DNA from: Bin5 sp009843665 | GTDB lineage: Bacteria > Chloroflexota > Anaerolineae > Caldilineales > Caldilineaceae | Direction of reading: 5' to 3' | Assembly: GCA_965220285.1 (NCBI GenBank) | Contig: OZ244818.1 | Span: 3,038,001 to 3,102,000 of the forward strand | Length of the DNA stretch: 64,000 nucleotides | Part shown: positions 24,762-34,050 of the stretch, piece after piece | Layout: every line of letters begins with the position of its first letter | Numbering within the stretch: the stretch's first letter is position 1 | Notes under the pieces: generated by a model | Seen by the model: the letters and a program-made list of their open reading frames with translations, nothing else | What the model was told of the DNA's origin: nothing | Databases searched by the model: none | Position numbers and translations under genes: made by a program

Positions 24762-25775
24762 CTATCGCCTCGCCCGCGGATCTTTGTCACTGCGTCCCGG
24801 GTCGCGACGGCCCGCACGCCCCCGCAGCAGACTGCCGAAAAACATCTGGCCCAGCGAATTGCCGTAATCCTCACGTGACGTCGGCTCCGTCAGGCGGTCC
24901 CAATCGCGCAGCTTCGCATCTCGCTCCCACTTGGCACGCCCATCCACCAGGCCGTCAAGCGCCTCCTCCAGCGGCTTGGCGTCCTCGGCAGACAGGTGTC
25001 CGCGCCACGATTCCAGCAGCCCGGAAAGCAGGTCCATCCGTTGCAATATCGTATCGCGATTGGCGAACAGCGCAGCGGCCATCTCAGCAGCACTGGCGTC
25101 CAAGGCTGTACTCAGAGCGAAACGGCGCCCGGCCAGCTTCTGGCTTTCATTCCAACCCGGTGCTTCATATGCGCCCTGAAATAGAGCAGCCGCCAGGATT
25201 TCGGGCAGCTGGTCCACCGCCGCCACAATGCCGTCATGTTCGAGCGGATCGATGTAGAGCGGCTTCGCGCCCAGCCGCGCCAGCAGATTGCTCACCAGCT
25301 CCAGCGCGCTCGATTCGGTCTGCGTCCCCGCGCCAATGCAAAAGGTGCAGTCCTTGAACAGATCGCTGCGCGGCTCCGGTTGGCTGCTGACGTCAACGTA
25401 GACCGGTCGGCCCGCGACAAAGTGGATACCCTCCGGCAGGTTGTCCGACGCAATCTCAAGCGCCGGCTGCATCACCGCCCCGATCCCCATGATCACCGCG
25501 CCTTCAGCCACGTCCTCTCGGATCTGCTGCAAAAACTCCGGCAGCTCCGAAAGCGGTTCGGTGGCGATGACCAGGCTCGCGCCGTCGCAAGCCGAATGCA
25601 GATTCCACGTGGTCGAATCGATCGCACCCAACTGCTTCGCTTCATTCATCTGCGAAGGCTCTCGGTCGTGCCCGATCACCTGGTAGTTGCCCGCATTTTC
25701 GCGTAACGAAAGACCGATGCTCGTCCCAATCAAGTCCAGCCCAACTATCGTGATTCGTGCTGTCGTCTCTGCCAT
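24762..25775 (-). CDS. Prephenate dehydrogenase-like protein (TyrA family)
   Basis: About 337 residues from the ATG at 25775 (an earlier in-frame ATG at 25826 adds 17 unlikely residues). The start 'ARITIVGLDLIGTSIGLSL' is the TyrA dinucleotide fold, although the first glycine of GxGxxG is Leu-Asp here. 'VIGHDREPSQMNEAKQLGAID', 'EGAVIMGIGAVMQPALEIA' and 'FVAGRPVYVD' (in place of the usual HPMAG segment) match the family loosely; the C-terminal half is helical. The substitutions at GLDLIG and the Pro-Met motif make a role in tyrosine synthesis uncertain. Last gene of a five-gene minus-strand run. Confidence 0.72.
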   Translation of the reverse strand: MAETTARITIVGLDLIGTSIGLSLRENAGNYQVIGHDREPSQMNEAKQLGAIDSTTWNLHSACDGASLVIATEPLSELPEFLQQIREDVAEGAVIMGIGAVMQPALEIASDNLPEGIHFVAGRPVYVDVSSQPEPRSDLFKDCTFCIGAGTQTESSALELVSNLLARLGAKPLYIDPLEHDGIVAAVDQLPEILAAALFQGAYEAPGWNESQKLAGRRFALSTALDASAAEMAAALFANRDTILQRMDLLSGLLESWRGHLSAEDAKPLEEALDGLVDGRAKWERDAKLRDWDRLTEPTSREDYGNSLGQMFFGSLLRGRAGRRDPGRSDKDPRARR

Positions 25776-25902
25776 GAGTTGTTGTCCTGAATGTTCTAAG
25801 AATCGCGTCCCGGCACGCGCCGCCATCTCGTCCCCAACCGCCCCGGCGAATTCAGCCCCTGGCCCTCCTGTCTCGGACCCCGCCTCACGCCCCGGGCAGG
25901 CA

Positions 25903-26496
25903 TCAGTTCTGGCTGTCAGCCCACTGCAACGCCGTCAGCAGCCGCATCCGCTCTTCCGCCGCCCCTTGCGGCTCCGGCCTGCTTGGCGAGTTCAATGCAA
26001 CGTCCCCCTGCCCCGTCTTGTCCTGATGATGCGCGATCAGCCAGCAGGTAAGCGGGCTGCATCCGTCCGCCTCGGCCCAACGCGCGCCAATCCGCGCATG
26101 CGTCAAATGGACATGCAGAAGATAGCGCCAGCCGCCCTTGGCATCCTCTACACCCAGGCGGGCAGCCAGCCCGGGCGCAAACGCCTCCATAAGCACCAGA
26201 GCCGTCCGCACCCACGCATTGAAGGTCAATCCCGCCTTCGCCGCCGCCAGCTTGCCCGCATCGTGGAGCAGCGCCGCCGCCGCAAGGTCCGCATCGTCCC
26301 AGCCCGCCTCCTGCAAACTGCTCAAGACGTTTAAACTGTGTCGCTGGGCATCCACCGGCATCCGCTGAAAACGGGTCAGACCGGCGGGCGGAAGCAACTG
26401 GGCGGCCCGTTGCAGGTCCTCAGCCGAAACCGAAGCCGTGACGCCCCGCATAAACTGCCGTATGCGCTGCCAAATCCTGCCGGCCATCCCCTGCAT
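25903..26496 (-). CDS. HD-domain phosphohydrolase
   Basis: About 197 residues from the ATG at 26496, which has GGAAGGA just upstream. The HD metal-binding pattern is present: 'QRHSLNVL' (first His), 'AALLHDAGK' (the HD pair), 'HVHLTHARIGA' and 'LIAHHQD'. Members hydrolyse phosphate esters of nucleotides or signalling molecules. The N terminus is amphipathic and could touch the membrane. It lies between a TyrA-like gene and an M50 protease gene; the substrate is not deducible. Confidence 0.8.
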   Translation of the reverse strand: MQGMAGRIWQRIRQFMRGVTASVSAEDLQRAAQLLPPAGLTRFQRMPVDAQRHSLNVLSSLQEAGWDDADLAAAALLHDAGKLAAAKAGLTFNAWVRTALVLMEAFAPGLAARLGVEDAKGGWRYLLHVHLTHARIGARWAEADGCSPLTCWLIAHHQDKTGQGDVALNSPSRPEPQGAAEERMRLLTALQWADSQN

Positions 26497-26662
26497 CCGT
26501 CCTTCCACGCCGGCTCCAGCCGCCCCATCATACTCAATCACCGCCGTCCGCCAAAATGGGCCACAGTCACCGCGCCCCCCTTCTGGCCAGTGCCAGGTCG
26601 CGACCAGAGTTGAAGAAACGGCCAAGACTGCCGGCACAAACTGACCACTGACGTTCGAAGAT

Positions 26663-27379
26663 TCAGCCCCCGAAAATACGAAGTAGCCACACTGCGATCT
26701 GGTTGGCTGGCCCCCAAATGATCCTGCCAGCGAGGAAGATCGTGGCCAGAAGGATTAGAAAACCGTAGCGATTCAGAAACAGGCGAAGTTCAAGGTGGTC
26801 TCCAGGCAAGATGCCAAACAGGATGTGGGAGCCATCTAGCGGCGGAATCGGTATCAAATTGAAAACAAACAGCAGCGTATTGATCTGGATGAAGGAGATG
26901 AGAATGCGCTCCAGCAGGGGAAGGTCAACGAACGGGAACAGAAAAGCGCCCACCGCAGCGAGCACTAGATTGCTGACAGGGCCCGCTGCTGCCACCAAAA
27001 TCGTCCCCACCCTCACGTCTACGTCGATGTTGTTGGGATTCCACTGCACCGGCTTTGCCCATCCAAATCCCGCAAACAGGAGTAACACTGCGCCGAAGGG
27101 ATCGATATGAGCAACGGGATTCAAGGTATAGCGCCCTTGCATGCGCGGCGTAGGATCTCCCAACTGGACGGCCATCGCCGCATGGGCCATTTCGTGGACA
27201 GGGAGAGCAACAATAAGTATTAGTGCGACAGCAATAAGCCATGATGGATTACTCAGTCGCCCCAGCGAACCACCCCCCGACAGAAGCGCATACAGGACCA
27301 GAATCCCTACCACCCCGATCGCGATCTGCTGCCCGCGCGAGAGGGCGTTCCAACCCCGGCCGCCAGAATCTCGATACAT
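26663..27379 (-). CDS. Site-2 protease family (M50) intramembrane metalloprotease
   Basis: A 238-residue protein with about five membrane helices. The zinc site is 'ALPVHEMAHAAMA' (His62, Glu63, His66), and the third ligand lies in 'NLIPIPPLDGSH' (Asp182). 'GRYTLNPVAHIDPFG' between them is typical of the short M50 group. No PDZ or CBS domain. Its ATG begins one base after the TAA of the upstream glycosyltransferase gene, so the two are translationally coupled. The target of proteolysis is unknown. Confidence 0.88.
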   Translation of the reverse strand: MYRDSGGRGWNALSRGQQIAIGVVGILVLYALLSGGGSLGRLSNPSWLIAVALILIVALPVHEMAHAAMAVQLGDPTPRMQGRYTLNPVAHIDPFGAVLLLFAGFGWAKPVQWNPNNIDVDVRVGTILVAAAGPVSNLVLAAVGAFLFPFVDLPLLERILISFIQINTLLFVFNLIPIPPLDGSHILFGILPGDHLELRLFLNRYGFLILLATIFLAGRIIWGPANQIAVWLLRIFGG

Positions 27380-27380
27380 A

Positions 27381-28721
27381 TTACAACTCCGAATCACCGT
27401 GCCATGAGTGGGGCACGAACGCTTCCGCGCCCGACTGAACGTTGATGGGCCGTTGCCCGTGTACCCACCAGCTATAGCCCCAGTACAAGATCACAAAAAC
27501 GATCGTCCCTACCGCCAGCCAGTTGCCCACACGGCCGTACGCGCGGCGCATCACCTGTGTCCCCAGCGCCACGAACATCGTGAACGCCGGCGCAATCCAG
27601 ATGATGCCCTGGAACCGGGCCGCCCCCTCACCGATCTGCGCTGTGGGCTCCACAAAACTCCGCCCAGCCAGACCGATCCCGTACAGCAGCAGGACCGGCA
27701 GAATGAGCCAGGTCGCCAGCATGCCCACATTGGCAATCCGCCCTCCGAACTCCGTATACCCAACCAGAAGTCCGGTCAGGCCAAGAAAGAAGATCGGGAT
27801 CAGCCACAGATGCGACATCGGTTCCAGCAGCCCCTGGGCATTGTCCAGGAGCAGTGTGCGCGCCATCTCCGTCAGAGGCGTGACCGGTATGTCGGCCGCG
27901 ACGCCTGACAGCACGCCCCCGCTCTGATATTCGGCACCACCGAATACCCCGGCCAGCATGCTCCTGCCCCACGCTGTCAACGGCAGGATGGGTAGCGCAA
28001 AGCCCGCCAGCGTCAGTCCGTATCCCTTCCAACGCTTTCGGTTAAGCGGGTTTGCCAGCAAAAACCACACCAGGTGCACCGGCAGGATCAGCGCCGTCAA
28101 CACCTGTGTATAGACGGCTATGGATGTAATGGCAAGGTAGCCCAGCCAGCGCCAGGGTCCGCTGTACCACATCGCCTGCAGCCAGCTCCAACTCGAGAAC
28201 AGCGCCAGCATCACAACCAGCCCGTACGCCCCGCCCTCCTGGCTGTACCACAGCTGCAACGGATTGAACGCCAGAAAAAGCGTCGACAGCAGCGGCAGAT
28301 TCCTCAACAGCGTGCTGCCAACCGCCGGCACCATCCTGCGCGCCACCTGCCACATCAGGGCAATGGTGATGGCGCTCGCCAGCACAGAAAAATAGCGCAG
28401 CGCGAAGAGATCGGTTCCGAAAAACTGGATCCACGGCCGGATCAGAAGATAATACATCATCCCGCCCTGCCCGGGCGCGACCAGCGCACCGACCGTCTCC
28501 TCCACCGGCCGCGTCGCCAGCTCGATCGTCTCCTGTTCCACCTGGCCGAGTTTACGCGCGATCAGACCGATCATCCGCCAGCCAAACGAAATCAGGATCA
28601 CCAGGGCCATCCAACGCTGCTGCCCCTTCGGCGACCCACGCGGGCGGTCGCGCGGCGTGTACCGCGGCTCTGGTGTCTGTACAAGTTGAAATCGGACCGG
28701 CGATTCAGAGGACAGATTCAT
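27381..28721 (-). CDS. Membrane glycosyltransferase (GT39/ArnT-like superfamily)
   Basis: About 446 residues from the ATG at 28721. After a 35-residue basic cytoplasmic tail there are roughly ten hydrophobic segments. The first periplasmic loop has 'LGQVEQETIELATRPVEE', with acidic residues where the catalytic motif is expected, then 'GGMMYYLLIRPWIQFFGTDLFALRYFSV', the usual second-helix context of this superfamily; 'FNPLQLWYSQEGGAYGL' is the conserved RY/Q-type loop. It probably glycosylates an envelope component using a lipid-linked sugar. Coupled to the M50 protease downstream. Confidence 0.75.
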   Translation of the reverse strand: MNLSSESPVRFQLVQTPEPRYTPRDRPRGSPKGQQRWMALVILISFGWRMIGLIARKLGQVEQETIELATRPVEETVGALVAPGQGGMMYYLLIRPWIQFFGTDLFALRYFSVLASAITIALMWQVARRMVPAVGSTLLRNLPLLSTLFLAFNPLQLWYSQEGGAYGLVVMLALFSSWSWLQAMWYSGPWRWLGYLAITSIAVYTQVLTALILPVHLVWFLLANPLNRKRWKGYGLTLAGFALPILPLTAWGRSMLAGVFGGAEYQSGGVLSGVAADIPVTPLTEMARTLLLDNAQGLLEPMSHLWLIPIFFLGLTGLLVGYTEFGGRIANVGMLATWLILPVLLLYGIGLAGRSFVEPTAQIGEGAARFQGIIWIAPAFTMFVALGTQVMRRAYGRVGNWLAVGTIVFVILYWGYSWWVHGQRPINVQSGAEAFVPHSWHGDSEL

Positions 28722-28865
28722 AGCAGGGAACAGGTTTCTGGTGGAGCGGCGATCAACAGGGACAATACATTTTATGATACCCTCTCCGCCAGAGAAGACC
28801 AATCATCCGGGAATCGCTTGCTCATCACAATAATTGGACCATTCTGAGAACTGGCCCAACGCCGG

Positions 28866-29810
28866 CTACCGCTCGCCTCCGTCTTCCCAATTGAAAACTA
28901 CCTCTCCCGAGTGAATTTCCACCGTCTCCCCCCCGCCCAGCCGCACCCGCAGCGCCCCCTGCGCAGATGTCCCAACCGCCCTCCCCCGGACCGCCCCGTC
29001 AGCGGTATACGCCGTGACGACCGCGCCCAGCCCGTATAGCGCCCGCTGCCAGCGAGCGTGGACCGCCTCCGCAGAAGGACGCGAGCCCGCCGCGCACAGA
29101 TCATCCAGCGCCCTGCACAGCGCGACCAGCAGCTCCTCTCTCGCGAGCGGCGCATAGCCGGCATGGGGCGGACTGCCGCCGTGGCCCAACAGCGCCAGGC
29201 TGGAAGGAGGCAGCCCGCCGCCGCGAACAGACGGCAACTCCTCCTCCCGCTGATTGACATTGATGCCGATACCGAGAATGACGCCTCTCAGCTCCTGCTC
29301 CGCAAAGATGCTCTCCACCAGAACGCCTGCCAGCTTGACCGGGCCCCCGGCCTCCACCGCGATCACGTCGTTTGGCCACTTCAGGCGAACGCAGTTCTCC
29401 AGCCGCGGACAGCACGCCCCGATCGCCCGCAGCACAGCCAGCCCCCCCAGCATCACCGCCAGCGAAGGATGTTCCGGCAACAGCTCGCCGCACAGAATAT
29501 AACTGCCCAGCAGCCCGCGCCCGCGCACGTCCTCCCAATCGCGATCCAACCGCCCCCGCCCGGCCGTCTGGTGGTCGGCGATGACCACCGTGCCCGCGGC
29601 CCTGTCGCCCCGCTCGTCAAAGATCCCGCGCGCGATAGGCATCGTGCTCGGCGCCGAATGATGAAACGCTATACTGTGCCCGACATGGCGGCGCGACTTT
29701 GCCCCTTCCAGGGCGCTCAGCCTTGCTCGCCCACGCCCGATCCATTCCGGTGCAGCCCCCAACGCATGGCAGGCACCGCCCCTCCCCGGCTCGGCGCGGG
29801 AAAGATCCAT
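28866..29810 (-). CDS. birA: Biotin--[acetyl-CoA-carboxylase] ligase
   Basis: About 314 residues from the ATG at 29810. The ligase core shows 'ADHQTAGRGRLDRDWED' (biotin/ATP loop GRGRxxRxW), 'RLKWPNDVIAVEAGG' and 'KLAGVLVESIF', 'VILGIGINVNQ', then a C-terminal SH3-like domain 'GRAVGTSAQGALRVRL'. There is no N-terminal DNA-binding domain, so it is a monofunctional ligase rather than a BirA repressor. It attaches biotin to the carrier lysine of acyl-CoA carboxylase, whose subunits are encoded 1.5-7 kb away on the other strand. A Gly/Pro-rich loop interrupts the region after the INVNQ motif. Confidence 0.9.
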   Translation of the reverse strand: MDLSRAEPGRGGACHALGAAPEWIGRGRARLSALEGAKSRRHVGHSIAFHHSAPSTMPIARGIFDERGDRAAGTVVIADHQTAGRGRLDRDWEDVRGRGLLGSYILCGELLPEHPSLAVMLGGLAVLRAIGACCPRLENCVRLKWPNDVIAVEAGGPVKLAGVLVESIFAEQELRGVILGIGINVNQREEELPSVRGGGLPPSSLALLGHGGSPPHAGYAPLAREELLVALCRALDDLCAAGSRPSAEAVHARWQRALYGLGAVVTAYTADGAVRGRAVGTSAQGALRVRLGGGETVEIHSGEVVFNWEDGGER

Positions 29811-30221
29811 GTCCGCTTGGCCCAATTTCCTTGTGATCTCCTGTCCTATCGTGTAAAATGTTTGCGCACTGTAGCAGTCAAAAGTGGTGAGTGCTGGGCA
29901 TCCGCTCATTGCCCGCTACCTGCCGCCTGCCGACCGCGCTCAGACGCTGTCCCAGCGCCGATCCCACCAGTGACGATAATGTATGCGCGCGTTGCCGTTG
30001 GTCTGGGGAGCGCCGGGTCTGTCGTATGCGATATAATATCCAGGGCGCTACCGCAATGCCCAGTCAGCGTAGTGTCCACTGACGGCTGCAAACCTGTTCA
30101 CCAGGCGCTGGGAAGCCTGATGCAAGTAGCCGCCATTCTGATTCTCGCAGGAACCGGGAAATGGTTCAAGTGCGCAGTTGCTGCGCACACCGGCAGCGTT
30201 ACCGCGGCCTGAAAGCGCCAA
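29811..30221. other. Divergent intergenic region
   Basis: No gene seen between the biotin ligase and the DUF1624 membrane protein. It holds a TATAAT-like sequence near 30031 and a perfect 8-bp hairpin GTGCGCAG-TTG-CTGCGCAC at 30170-30188, 34 bp before the ATG at 30222. Confidence 0.5.
30170..30188. promoter_or_regulatory. Perfect hairpin/dyad before the DUF1624 gene
   Basis: GTGCGCAG-TTG-CTGCGCAC: eight perfect base pairs with a 3-base centre. It could be a protein-binding dyad or a leader hairpin limiting translation of the gene at 30222. No T-tract, so not a simple terminator. Confidence 0.4.
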
Positions 30222-31088
30222 ATGACACAAAAAACCGCAGCGGTTCAACCCGAACTGCCCGAAAGAGATATGGATAAGAACAGGCCGGATCGACCGCAGA
30301 CCGGCTCCTCCGAGGCAGTCCCCGCCGCAATAACACCAGTCGTCAACCGCTTCTGGGAGGTCGACAGCTGGCGCGGCGTGGCCATCATCACCATGGTCAT
30401 CTTTCATCTGGTGTTCGACCTGCGCAACTTCGGCGGCATGCCATTTGTACTGCATGAGGGCTTCTGGTTCTATTTCCAGCGCTTCACCGCAATCTCCTTC
30501 ATCACCCTGGCAGGGGTCTCGGTCGTCCTCAGCTACAATCGGGCGCTGTTAAAAATTGGGACGGCCGATGGTTTGAACTGGAAAGTCGCGCGCAGAGGGC
30601 TGCACATTCTCGGTATCGGACTCATTCTTTCACTGGTCATGCGGATAGCCGTTCTGCCGCCTATCGACTTTGGCGTGCTGCATCTGATCGGGACTTCGAT
30701 AATCTTCTCCATCCCGCTGTTGAACAAGCGTTGGCTGACGCTGGGAGTGGCCGCCGTACTCTATGCACTCAGCTATCTTCTGCAATACCTGAATGTGCAG
30801 GCGCCGCCCGGTGTCTCCTGGCTCGTTCCGCTCGGCATTGAACCGCCCGGCTACTACTATTCCGACTACTTTCCCTTTCCCCACTGGTTTGCCGTCTTCC
30901 TGATCGGCGTCTTCGTGGGCACCGTTTTCTATGAAGGCGGCGCGCGCAAACTGCCGCTGCCCAACTTCGGAGGGATTTTCCCTTTCCCTGTTCTGCAGTT
31001 TCTTGGCCGTCACTCCCTCGTCATCTATGTGATCCATCAGCCGGTACTGATCGGAATCCTGCTCCTGACAGGAACCATCTCGTTATGA
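30222..31088 (+). CDS. DUF1624 (heparan-alpha-glucosaminide N-acetyltransferase-like) membrane protein
   Basis: A 288-residue membrane protein with a 45-residue hydrophilic N terminus and about seven membrane helices. The entry motif 'VDSWRGVAIITMVIFHLVFDL' is characteristic of the DUF1624/acyltransferase superfamily, with the conserved Arg and His for acyl transfer in the membrane; 'FITLAGVSVVLSYNRAL' and 'FLGRHSLVIYVIHQPVLIG' at the end are also typical. Family members acetylate sugars of the envelope. Substrate unknown. Confidence 0.82.
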   Translation: MTQKTAAVQPELPERDMDKNRPDRPQTGSSEAVPAAITPVVNRFWEVDSWRGVAIITMVIFHLVFDLRNFGGMPFVLHEGFWFYFQRFTAISFITLAGVSVVLSYNRALLKIGTADGLNWKVARRGLHILGIGLILSLVMRIAVLPPIDFGVLHLIGTSIIFSIPLLNKRWLTLGVAAVLYALSYLLQYLNVQAPPGVSWLVPLGIEPPGYYYSDYFPFPHWFAVFLIGVFVGTVFYEGGARKLPLPNFGGIFPFPVLQFLGRHSLVIYVIHQPVLIGILLLTGTISL

Positions 31089-31288
31089 TGTCTGGAAATA
31101 GCGCCGCAGCCGGACCACGCTCAAGGACAACTGTCAGCGGTTCTTTACGGCCCTGCAATCTCACGGGTCACGTCTGTGCCTCGGCAGCGCTAGTGCTCGT
31201 TTGGCGCGACCGCCCCGCGAAATCTGCGGAGGGCGGCCAGTAGGGAAACTTCTGCAAAACGAACAACGACAGGATAGAGGAGTTTGTC

Positions 31289-32848
31289 TTGACTGACTCG
31301 ACAATCGATCCACGTATCATCGATCTGCGCAGCCGTAAGGACACGGCCAAACTCGGCGGCGGCCTCGAACGGATCGAAACCCAGCACGCCAAGGGCCGCG
31401 CCACCGCACGCGAGCGGCTTGAGCTTATGCTGGACAAGGGCAGCTTTCGCGAAGTCGACGCCCTCGTCCTGCACGACAGCCACGATTTCGGCCTCGACCA
31501 GCAGCGCATCCCCGGTGACGGCGTCGTTACAGGCTTCGGCACAATCGATGACCGCCTCGTCTACGTCTTCTCCCAGGATTTCACGGTCTTCGGCGGCAGC
31601 GTCAGCCGCCATCACGCCGCCAAGATCTGCAAAATCCTCGACATGTCCATGAAAAACGGAGCCCCCGTCATCGGCCTCAACGACTCCGGCGGCGCCCGTA
31701 TCCAGGAAGGCGTCCTCAGCCTGGCCGGCTACGCCGACATCTTCTTCCGCAACGTAATGGCCTCCGGCGTTGTCCCCCAGGTCAGCGTTATCATGGGGCC
31801 CTGCGCCGGCGGAGCAGTCTACTCGCCCGCCATCACCGACTTCGTCATCATGGTCAAAGACACCAGCCACATGTTCGTCACCGGGCCCGATGTGGTCAAA
31901 ACCGTCACCCATGAAGAGGTCACATTCGAAGAGCTCGGCGGCGCCTCCATCCACGGCAGCAAGTCCGGCGTCGCCCACTTCACCGCCGAAAACGAAGAGG
32001 ACGCCCTCTTCATCGTGCAGCAGCTGATGAGCTATCTGCCCAACAACAACATGGAAGATCCACCCCTCGTGCCTTCCACCGACGATCTCCTGCGCCAGGA
32101 CGAAGAACTGGATTCGATTGTGCCGGACAACCCCAACCGTCCCTACGATATGAAGGAGATCATTCGCCGTATCGTCGACGACGGCCAGTTCCTTGAGGTC
32201 CACGAGCAATGGGCCCGCAACGTGATGGTCTGTTTCGCCCGCCTCGGCGGCCGCACCATCGGCATCGTCGCCCAGCAGCCCGCCGTCCTCGCTGGCGTCC
32301 TCGATGTCGACGCCAGCCAGAAAGCCGCCCGCTTTGTCCGCTTCTGCGACTGCTTCAACATCCCGCTCGTCGTCCTCGAAGACGTGCCCGGCTTCATGCC
32401 CGGCCTCAACCAGGAGCACGGCGGCATCATTCGCCACGGCGCCAAGCTCCTCTACGCCTTCTCCGAAGCCACCGTCCCCAAACTGACCGTCATCGTGCGT
32501 AAGGCCTACGGCGGCGCCTACTGCGTCATGAATCCCCGCCACATCGGCGCCGATCTGGTCCTTGCCTGGCCGTCCGCCGAAATTGCCGTCATGGGGCCGG
32601 AGGGCGCCGTAAACGTAATCTTCCGCCGCGAAATCGCTGCCGCTGAGGATCCCGTCGCCAAGCGAAACGACCTCGTCGCCGACTATCGCAGCCGCTTCGC
32701 CAACCCTTATATCGCGGCCGCCAACGGCTTCATCGACGACGTCATCGAACCGCACGAGTCCCGCCCGCGTTTGATCAACGCACTCGAAATGCTGCAGAAC
32801 AAACGCGATAGACTTCCCCCCAAAAAACACGGGAATATCCCCCTGTGA
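31289..32848 (+). CDS. Acyl-CoA carboxylase, carboxyltransferase (beta) subunit
   Basis: A 519-residue carboxyltransferase of the propionyl/acetyl-CoA carboxylase beta family. The TTG start has GAGGAG six bases upstream. Both crotonase-like halves are present: 'GLNDSGGARIQEGVLSLAGY' and 'IMGPCAGGAVYSPAITDF' (first oxyanion hole), and 'EDVPGFMPGLNQEHGGIIRHGAKLL' with 'RKAYGGAYCVMNPRHIGAD' (second). It transfers carboxyl from carboxybiotin to an acyl-CoA. With the biotin carboxylase and biotin carrier downstream it can make a complete enzyme. Propionyl-CoA is the more likely substrate from overall similarity; this is an inference. Confidence 0.93.
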   Translation: MTDSTIDPRIIDLRSRKDTAKLGGGLERIETQHAKGRATARERLELMLDKGSFREVDALVLHDSHDFGLDQQRIPGDGVVTGFGTIDDRLVYVFSQDFTVFGGSVSRHHAAKICKILDMSMKNGAPVIGLNDSGGARIQEGVLSLAGYADIFFRNVMASGVVPQVSVIMGPCAGGAVYSPAITDFVIMVKDTSHMFVTGPDVVKTVTHEEVTFEELGGASIHGSKSGVAHFTAENEEDALFIVQQLMSYLPNNNMEDPPLVPSTDDLLRQDEELDSIVPDNPNRPYDMKEIIRRIVDDGQFLEVHEQWARNVMVCFARLGGRTIGIVAQQPAVLAGVLDVDASQKAARFVRFCDCFNIPLVVLEDVPGFMPGLNQEHGGIIRHGAKLLYAFSEATVPKLTVIVRKAYGGAYCVMNPRHIGADLVLAWPSAEIAVMGPEGAVNVIFRREIAAAEDPVAKRNDLVADYRSRFANPYIAAANGFIDDVIEPHESRPRLINALEMLQNKRDRLPPKKHGNIPL

Positions 32849-33543
32849 GTCCAACACCCGTGAATCCAACCTTTGAACCGAACGGCGAAAGAAAGACCGA
32901 TCCCATTGCCGGCCAGAACGCTGCCCAGAATGAACTACAGATCGCGCCTCGCCCACTCGCGGGCAGGATGAGGCAACTCCCCCAGATCGAGTTTGAGCTC
33001 TCCGCCGAACAGTTCGCGCTCATGGGTTTCCCTAAACTGCAACAGGGCCTCCCCCTCACAGCTGTGCTCGACGGCGGTGTCCTGCTGCCCCAGCCCGGCC
33101 CGGACCCTTGGTACGCCGTGCAGCAGGAGCCGCTGACGCCCCGCTTCACGCAAATCGGTCCCGCCCTCTACGCCTTTGCCGGCCAGATCGTCGAGGCCGA
33201 TATCCAATACGGCAGCAACCAGATGGCGGTCATCGTGGTCGATTGCGGCATCGTAACCCTGCGCGTGGCCTGCGCACCCAATGATGACGGTGTCCTTCCC
33301 GAAGGAACCTGGGAAACCCGCTATGCCGCCGGCTTCGCGCCCGTCCAGGCAATCGTTGAAGAGAGTTTCAGTTCGCCCGTAGGACGCACCGTCGATCTCT
33401 CCATGTGGGGCTTTCGCCGTCTGCTCCTCTCGCCCAACGACAGCGCCTTCGGCACCTGGCACCCGAGCAGCGAGATCCCGCCGGCGCCTTTCACAAGCGA
33501 CCGGCTTCTGATTCAGGCCCGAGTCCATCGACAGGGGATCTGA
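32845..33543 (+). CDS. Unknown protein translationally coupled to the carboxyltransferase
   Basis: A 232-residue protein I do not recognise. Its GTG overlaps the carboxyltransferase stop by 4 bp (GTGA). No signal peptide or membrane helix. The first 45 residues are Pro/Asn/Gln-rich and likely disordered; the rest alternates short strands ('FELSAEQFALMGFPKL', 'AVIVVDCGIVTLRVAC') and looks like a beta-rich domain, ending 'SDRLLIQARVHRQGI'. Tight coupling suggests it works with the carboxylase, for example in assembly or regulation, but nothing in the sequence proves this. Confidence 0.6.
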   Translation: MSPTPVNPTFEPNGERKTDPIAGQNAAQNELQIAPRPLAGRMRQLPQIEFELSAEQFALMGFPKLQQGLPLTAVLDGGVLLPQPGPDPWYAVQQEPLTPRFTQIGPALYAFAGQIVEADIQYGSNQMAVIVVDCGIVTLRVACAPNDDGVLPEGTWETRYAAGFAPVQAIVEESFSSPVGRTVDLSMWGFRRLLLSPNDSAFGTWHPSSEIPPAPFTSDRLLIQARVHRQGI

Positions 33544-33846
33544 TGCGCGCTCATGCTGATGACTCGCCTGTGCTGCACGAGGCGGGACCGGACAATACCG
33601 CGGTCCCGCAGGGCAATCGCATCAAAACCGGTGATATAATAGCCTTGTGGCAGAATACGAATAAGCATTTCTGGGAGCGTACCTTGCATAGTCAAGCCAT
33701 GACGCCGGCTGCCAGGGAATCTGAAGGCGAGGGAGGGCCCGTGCAGGAATGTAAACTGCCGACAATCTATCTGCCCATAACCCAGCAAAGACGGCGAGCT
33801 AACTGCGCGCAGTCAAGCGCATAAGTCCCAAAAAGGTATAGCTACC

Positions 33847-33906
33847 CGACCTGACCCGACATAACCCATTTTGACCCGACGTGAACCGTCCAGACACGAC
33901 ACTCTG
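33847..33906. repeat. Decamer tandem array 1
   Basis: About six in-phase 10-bp units related to CGACTTGACC: CGACCTGACC, CGACATAACC, CATTTTGACC, CGACGTGAAC, CGTCCAGACA, CGACACTCTG. The last units degenerate in the same order as in array 2, which begins exactly 204 bp further on. Confidence 0.8.
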
Positions 33907-34050
33907 CCCCCAACCGCCAGCCGACCGGCGTGAGTCTGGCGTCTGTGAGAGAGTGGTGGAGAGGCTGCCTATACCGGGAGTCGGCTCCGGAAACGAAAAA
34001 ACTAATGCAAAACCGTAACGGCAAAAAAGGGCCAGGAAAATTTTTTCGCC

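Noticed and set aside
31190..32956. A very long open frame (588 codons) antisense to the carboxyltransferase gene
   Set aside because: It mirrors the GC-biased third codon positions of the real gene; its product is Val/Gly/Asp/Glu-rich with no recognisable domain, while the sense strand is a clear carboxyltransferase.
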